Shown in pieces: positions 6,568 through 9,497 of a DNA stretch of 9,497 bases. The DNA is from an uncultured Ruminococcus sp. (GTDB taxonomy: Bacteria; Bacillota; Clostridia; Oscillospirales; Ruminococcaceae). A program made the translations under genes and the position numbers. A model generated the notes under the pieces. That model was not told the DNA's origin, searched no databases, and saw only the letters and a list, made by a program, of their open reading frames with translations. The stretch's first letter is position 1. Each line of letters begins with the position of its first letter. The stretch spans positions 1 through 9,497 of the forward strand of contig CADBQZ010000041.1 in assembly GCA_902796865.1 (NCBI GenBank), read 5' to 3'.

Positions 6568-8348
6568 AGTTTATATAACATCATTATCATGAGATCGAAC
6601 ACGTTGAGCTTATTATCAGAATTCATATCTCCTGCCTTTGGATTGACAAGTACTGCTCCCTTCTTCTTTACAAGATAATGTCTCATAAGAACAATGTCTG
6701 ATAAACTGAATTTTCCATTACCATCTACATCGCCTCTTACCAGCTCCTCCTGAGGTATTTCTGGTGAATATGTACTCCAGTCAGGAAGCTCATCTAATGT
6801 TATGCAGTAATCGCTGTTGTATATCTTGTCGAGTTCTTCTTTTGAATTGAGATCTCTAAGGTAATTGTCATACCATGGACAGAAATAAAGCCATGCAGCT
6901 TTTGAGCTTTCGAGCTTGTCAACAGCAGGTATCGTGTCATTCTCACTCATGCAGACCATTTTCTGTCCTTCGGTCTGACCTACGAGCGAATAGAAAGTTG
7001 CAGAAATAGCGCTTGTATTCGGTGTATAATCAACGGCATTATATTTATCACAGCCTATGAGATCGACATATTCATCTCCCGGATACCAGTTCTTTGATGT
7101 CGAATATGTTGAACTCGTCCACTCCCATATAAGATTGTGTATTCCATATTCATTTGTGAGCTTGTCGTACAGATAGTGATAAAGCTCTTTGCAGGCTTCG
7201 GGACCTTCAGCGCCCCACCAGAACCATGCTCCTTCTGCCTCATGAAGAGGTCGGAATATCACAGGAACATTTGCATCCTGAATTTTTTTGAACTGTTCAG
7301 CAAGTACTGCTATATCAGCATCTATCTTTTCGTGTTCCCATGTACCTTCTTCGAGCGCTTTTGTTATGCTGAAAGTGGTGAACGGGGTATTGCCACTGGA
7401 TTCAACATAGAAAGCACAGTCGGTACTGTCTTTGCCGTCGGTAGGAACATTCCAGTGATAAGTTACTGTTGGTATACCGCCTTTGTCCTTGTACCACGCA
7501 ATAACTCGTTCGGGAGCATCGTCGTAATAAGGCGCTGTTGTATTATAGAACAGGAAGTCGATTCCTCTTATAGCAGGCTGCTTTCCGGTATTTTCTTTTA
7601 TATATTCAAATTCTTTTTCGTTGTCAACAAAATAATCAATAGGGAGCCCCTGTGCTCTCTGAGAGTCTTTATTGTAATTATGCGAACCGCAGTATTCCTG
7701 CTGTCCTGCAAGGATATGCTTTCCGTAAACGCTTGTGAGATATGCGTACAGATTCTGTGCCTCTTTTGTAGCTTTCGGGTCACAAAGATTATTTGTCGGT
7801 GAAAGCTTTGTTATATAGTCCGGAGCAGGGGAGAGTGTCAGATAGTCAAGGAAAGTGTATCCCCAGTAACTTTTAAGCTGGATCTCATTCTCACCCTTTT
7901 CAAGATGAACATAACCTGCGTCCATAAGCTCCCAGCCTTTTCCGGAATTGAACGGGAAACATATCTCGCCCTGGCTTTCACCGTTTACAAGAAGATATTG
8001 TATCTTATGCGGAGTTCCGAAGCACTGTATATAGCTTATGCCCAAACTGTAAAAGCCTTCTTCAGGCACTGTCACCTTAACAGTAACGCTCGAATCCTTT
8101 CGGTCGATATAGACATAGCTGTCGCCGGACCAGCCGGTCATATCGCAGGGATTTCCTTCTGCATCTTTGTCAACGGTTTCCCATGTGATCGGTTTTGATT
8201 CTTCGCAGTCTGCAAGGACACCGCTCTCAAATTCAAATTTGAGAGTCTTATCGTCAGCAGAGACACCTGAAAACGGTACTGCCTGAACACATACGGCAGC
8301 ACACAGCAAAGCGGAGAAAGCTTTAAAAAAGCGTCCTGATCTGTTCAT
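6564..8348 (-). CDS. Secreted beta-mannanase, CBM35-GH26-dockerin
   Basis: Numbered from ATG 8348 (594 residues). It is predicted to cut internal beta-1,4-mannosidic bonds in mannan or galactomannan outside the cell. Order of parts: signal peptide (MNRSGRFFKAFSALLCAAV..., likely cut after VSA near residue 31); a CBM35-like beta-sandwich (about 35-174, with FEFESG near the start, then SGDSYVYIDR and GENEIQLKSYWG), which binds sugar; a GH26 barrel (about 197-521); and a dockerin (about 539-594). In GH26, RPLHE gives the acid/base Glu370, followed by WFWWG (375-379), and MVCMSEND gives the likely nucleophile Glu469. The dockerin has two calcium loops, GDVDGNGKFSLSD and GDMNSDNKLNVFD. An ATG at 8366 in frame overlaps the galE stop but lacks a ribosome site; GGAGG 7 nt before 8348 decides the start. 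It follows galE by 14 nt, likely in one transcript. Confidence 0.95.
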   Translation of the reverse strand: MNRSGRFFKAFSALLCAAVCVQAVPFSGVSADDKTLKFEFESGVLADCEESKPITWETVDKDAEGNPCDMTGWSGDSYVYIDRKDSSVTVKVTVPEEGFYSLGISYIQCFGTPHKIQYLLVNGESQGEICFPFNSGKGWELMDAGYVHLEKGENEIQLKSYWGYTFLDYLTLSPAPDYITKLSPTNNLCDPKATKEAQNLYAYLTSVYGKHILAGQQEYCGSHNYNKDSQRAQGLPIDYFVDNEKEFEYIKENTGKQPAIRGIDFLFYNTTAPYYDDAPERVIAWYKDKGGIPTVTYHWNVPTDGKDSTDCAFYVESSGNTPFTTFSITKALEEGTWEHEKIDADIAVLAEQFKKIQDANVPVIFRPLHEAEGAWFWWGAEGPEACKELYHYLYDKLTNEYGIHNLIWEWTSSTYSTSKNWYPGDEYVDLIGCDKYNAVDYTPNTSAISATFYSLVGQTEGQKMVCMSENDTIPAVDKLESSKAAWLYFCPWYDNYLRDLNSKEELDKIYNSDYCITLDELPDWSTYSPEIPQEELVRGDVDGNGKFSLSDIVLMRHYLVKKKGAVLVNPKAGDMNSDNKLNVFDLMIMMLYKL

Positions 8349-8355
8349 TCTTAAA

Positions 8356-8360
8356 CCTCC
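8356..8360 (-). promoter_or_regulatory. Ribosome binding site of the mannanase gene
   Basis: GGAGG on the minus strand, 7 nt before ATG 8348, inside the 14-nt gap after galE. It makes 8348, not 8366, the likely start, and supports reading the mannanase from the galE transcript. Confidence 0.85.
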
Positions 8361-8362
8361 GA

Positions 8363-9379
8363 TCATTTATATCCATTAGGATTATTCTTCTGCCAGTTCC
8401 ATGTATCACGGCACATATCTTCAAGCGTTTTTTCGGTCTTCCAGCCGAGTATTTCCAAAGCTTTGTCTGCATTTGCATAGCTTTCGGGAAGATCACCCGC
8501 ACGGCGTTCGCCGTATACATGATTGATTTTCATTTCATTTACACGCTCGAATGTATCAACTATCTCTGCAACGCTGTAAGGTGTTCCGGTGCCGAGGTTG
8601 AATACTTCCGTACCCTTATTCTTTTGTGCGTATTCGATAGCTTTTACATGACCTTTTGCAAGATCGACAACGTGGATATAGTCACGTCTGCAGGTACCGT
8701 CCGGCGTATCATAGTCTTTTCCGAATATAGTGAGCTTTTCACGTCTTCCGACTGCTACCTGTGCAACGAACGGCATGAGATTGTTTGGTATACCCTGAGG
8801 ATCTTCGCCTATCATTCCTGATGGATGAGCGCCGATAGGATTAAAGTATCTCAGAAGTACGACTGAAAGCTCTTTCTGAGCTTTTGCTGCATCTTCAAGT
8901 ATCTGTTCCATCATAACTTTTGTCCAGCCGTACGGATTAGTGCAGGTCCCTCTTTTCATCTGCTCTGTATATGGAACAGGGTTTTCTTCGCCATATACAG
9001 TAGCACTTGATGAGAATATAATATTTCTTACTTTGTATTTTTCCATACATTCAAGAAGTGAAAGTGTCGTATCAATATTATTTCTGTAGTAAAGCACCGG
9101 CTTTTCGACCGATTCTCCGACAGCCTTCAGTCCGGCAAAATGTATTACCGAATCTATATCATTTTCTTCAAAAACATTTTCAAGAGCCTTGATATCCTTT
9201 ATATCAAGCTCATAAGCTTTTATTTGTTTGCCGGTTATCTTTTCGACACGCTTTAATGCTTCGGGACAGCTGTTTGAATAGTTATCGGCAGTAACAACTT
9301 CATAACCTGCATTTAAAAGCTCAACTGCTGTGTGAGAGCCTATATATCCTGCACCGCCTGCTAATAATATTTTACTCAT
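8363..9379 (-). CDS. galE: UDP-glucose 4-epimerase
   Basis: A cytoplasmic NAD-dependent short-chain dehydrogenase-type enzyme that interconverts UDP-galactose and UDP-glucose in the Leloir pathway. Numbered from ATG 9379 (338 residues, same as E. coli GalE). It shows the NAD loop GGAGYIGSH (8-16), SSSATVYG (123-130) with the catalytic Ser/Thr, NPYGWTK with Tyr150 and Lys154 of the YxxxK pair, and the C-terminal GDLPESYANADKALEILGW. At the site of E. coli Tyr299, which limits the enzyme to small sugars, this protein has Ser300; small residues there are known to let the enzyme also handle UDP-GlcNAc/GalNAc, so it may be bifunctional (inference). The frame is open back to 9466, but GGAGG 5 nt before 9379 and the family's N-terminus decide the start. 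The mannanase follows after 14 nt. Confidence 0.96.
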   Translation of the reverse strand: MSKILLAGGAGYIGSHTAVELLNAGYEVVTADNYSNSCPEALKRVEKITGKQIKAYELDIKDIKALENVFEENDIDSVIHFAGLKAVGESVEKPVLYYRNNIDTTLSLLECMEKYKVRNIIFSSSATVYGEENPVPYTEQMKRGTCTNPYGWTKVMMEQILEDAAKAQKELSVVLLRYFNPIGAHPSGMIGEDPQGIPNNLMPFVAQVAVGRREKLTIFGKDYDTPDGTCRRDYIHVVDLAKGHVKAIEYAQKNKGTEVFNLGTGTPYSVAEIVDTFERVNEMKINHVYGERRAGDLPESYANADKALEILGWKTEKTLEDMCRDTWNWQKNNPNGYK

Positions 9380-9384
9380 GATTA

Positions 9385-9389
9385 CCTCC
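9385..9389 (-). promoter_or_regulatory. Ribosome binding site of galE
   Basis: GGAGG on the minus strand, 5 nt before ATG 9379. It rejects the longer in-frame start at 9466. No clear promoter is visible in the remaining upstream bases (9390-9497); it may lie outside the window. Confidence 0.85.
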
Positions 9390-9472
9390 AGTTTTATAAG
9401 GCAATACAGCACGTCTGACACACGGTCTTTGTACGATATTGCCATAAGAATGCGGCATAAACTCAATACCGC

Positions 9473-9496
9473 TTTTATGAAACTTTTTATGAAACT
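9473..9496. repeat. 12-bp perfect tandem repeat, two copies, at the window edge
   Basis: The unit TTTTATGAAACT occurs twice back to back, at 9473-9484 and 9485-9496. The window ends one base later, so further copies could follow. It lies about 95-117 nt upstream of galE and could be a direct-repeat regulator site or a simple repeat tract. Confidence 0.7.
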
Positions 9497-9497
9497 A

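Noticed and set aside
7137..7802. 221-codon open frame on the plus strand inside the mannanase gene
   Set aside because: It is antisense to clear GH26 motifs, has no ribosome site and its translation resembles no protein family; a shadow frame.
8349..8366. Upstream ATG at 8366 for the mannanase, overlapping the galE stop
   Set aside because: There is no ribosome site before it, while GGAGG sits 7 nt before the ATG at 8348, which also begins a better signal peptide.
9393..9398. TATAAA on the minus strand as a galE -10 box
   Set aside because: Transcription would start at or inside the ribosome site, leaving no room for initiation, and no good -35 is spaced correctly.
9400..9443. Inverted repeat GGCAATA ... 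TATTGCC in the galE leader region
   Set aside because: Only 7 bp with a 30-nt loop; such a pair is likely by chance in a stretch this long and no T run follows.
9380..9466. 29-residue N-terminal extension of galE
   Set aside because: GalE proteins start at the MSKILLAGGAGYIG-type sequence, and GGAGG lies directly before that ATG.

Overview
The window looks like chromosome from a fibre-degrading anaerobic Firmicute of the Ruminococcus type (Oscillospiraceae). The main reasons are two secreted proteins ending in type-I-like dockerins, a rubrerythrin, a DUF4364-type protein, AT-rich codon use (many AGA, ATA and AAA codons) and strong GGAGG ribosome binding sites. The genus is an inference from gene content; no rRNA or other marker is present.

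Layout. Bases 1-3617 are a plus-strand cluster: the 3' part of aroB, then aroA and aroC (the shikimate steps 3-dehydroquinate synthase, EPSP synthase and chorismate synthase), then a small winged-helix-like DUF4364 protein. Gaps are 9-11 nt, and aroA and aroC overlap by 23 nt, so this reads as one operon. It ends at a hairpin (3624-3659) that also lies between convergent genes. Bases 3699-5719 are a minus-strand pair with its own near-consensus promoter (5762-5790): a SIR2-like protein followed by a secreted transglutaminase-like protein with a dockerin. Bases 5897-6490 are a plus-strand rubrerythrin ending in a clean hairpin terminator. Bases 6564-9379 are a minus-strand pair: galE (UDP-glucose 4-epimerase), then, 14 nt later, a secreted CBM35-GH26-dockerin beta-mannanase. 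The last ~118 bases are the galE upstream region, with a 12-bp perfect tandem repeat at the very edge.

How it fits together. The aro genes make chorismate for aromatic amino acids. The two dockerin proteins are presumably attached by cohesins to a cellulosome-like complex, where the mannanase attacks mannan. GalE in the same apparent transcript could link breakdown of galactose-decorated mannan to nucleotide-sugar metabolism. Rubrerythrin protects against peroxide. The odd one out is the SIR2-like gene: its family includes NAD-consuming antiviral effectors, yet it is apparently co-transcribed with a secreted dockerin protein. I see no mobile element, CRISPR array, tRNA, rRNA or confident riboswitch.
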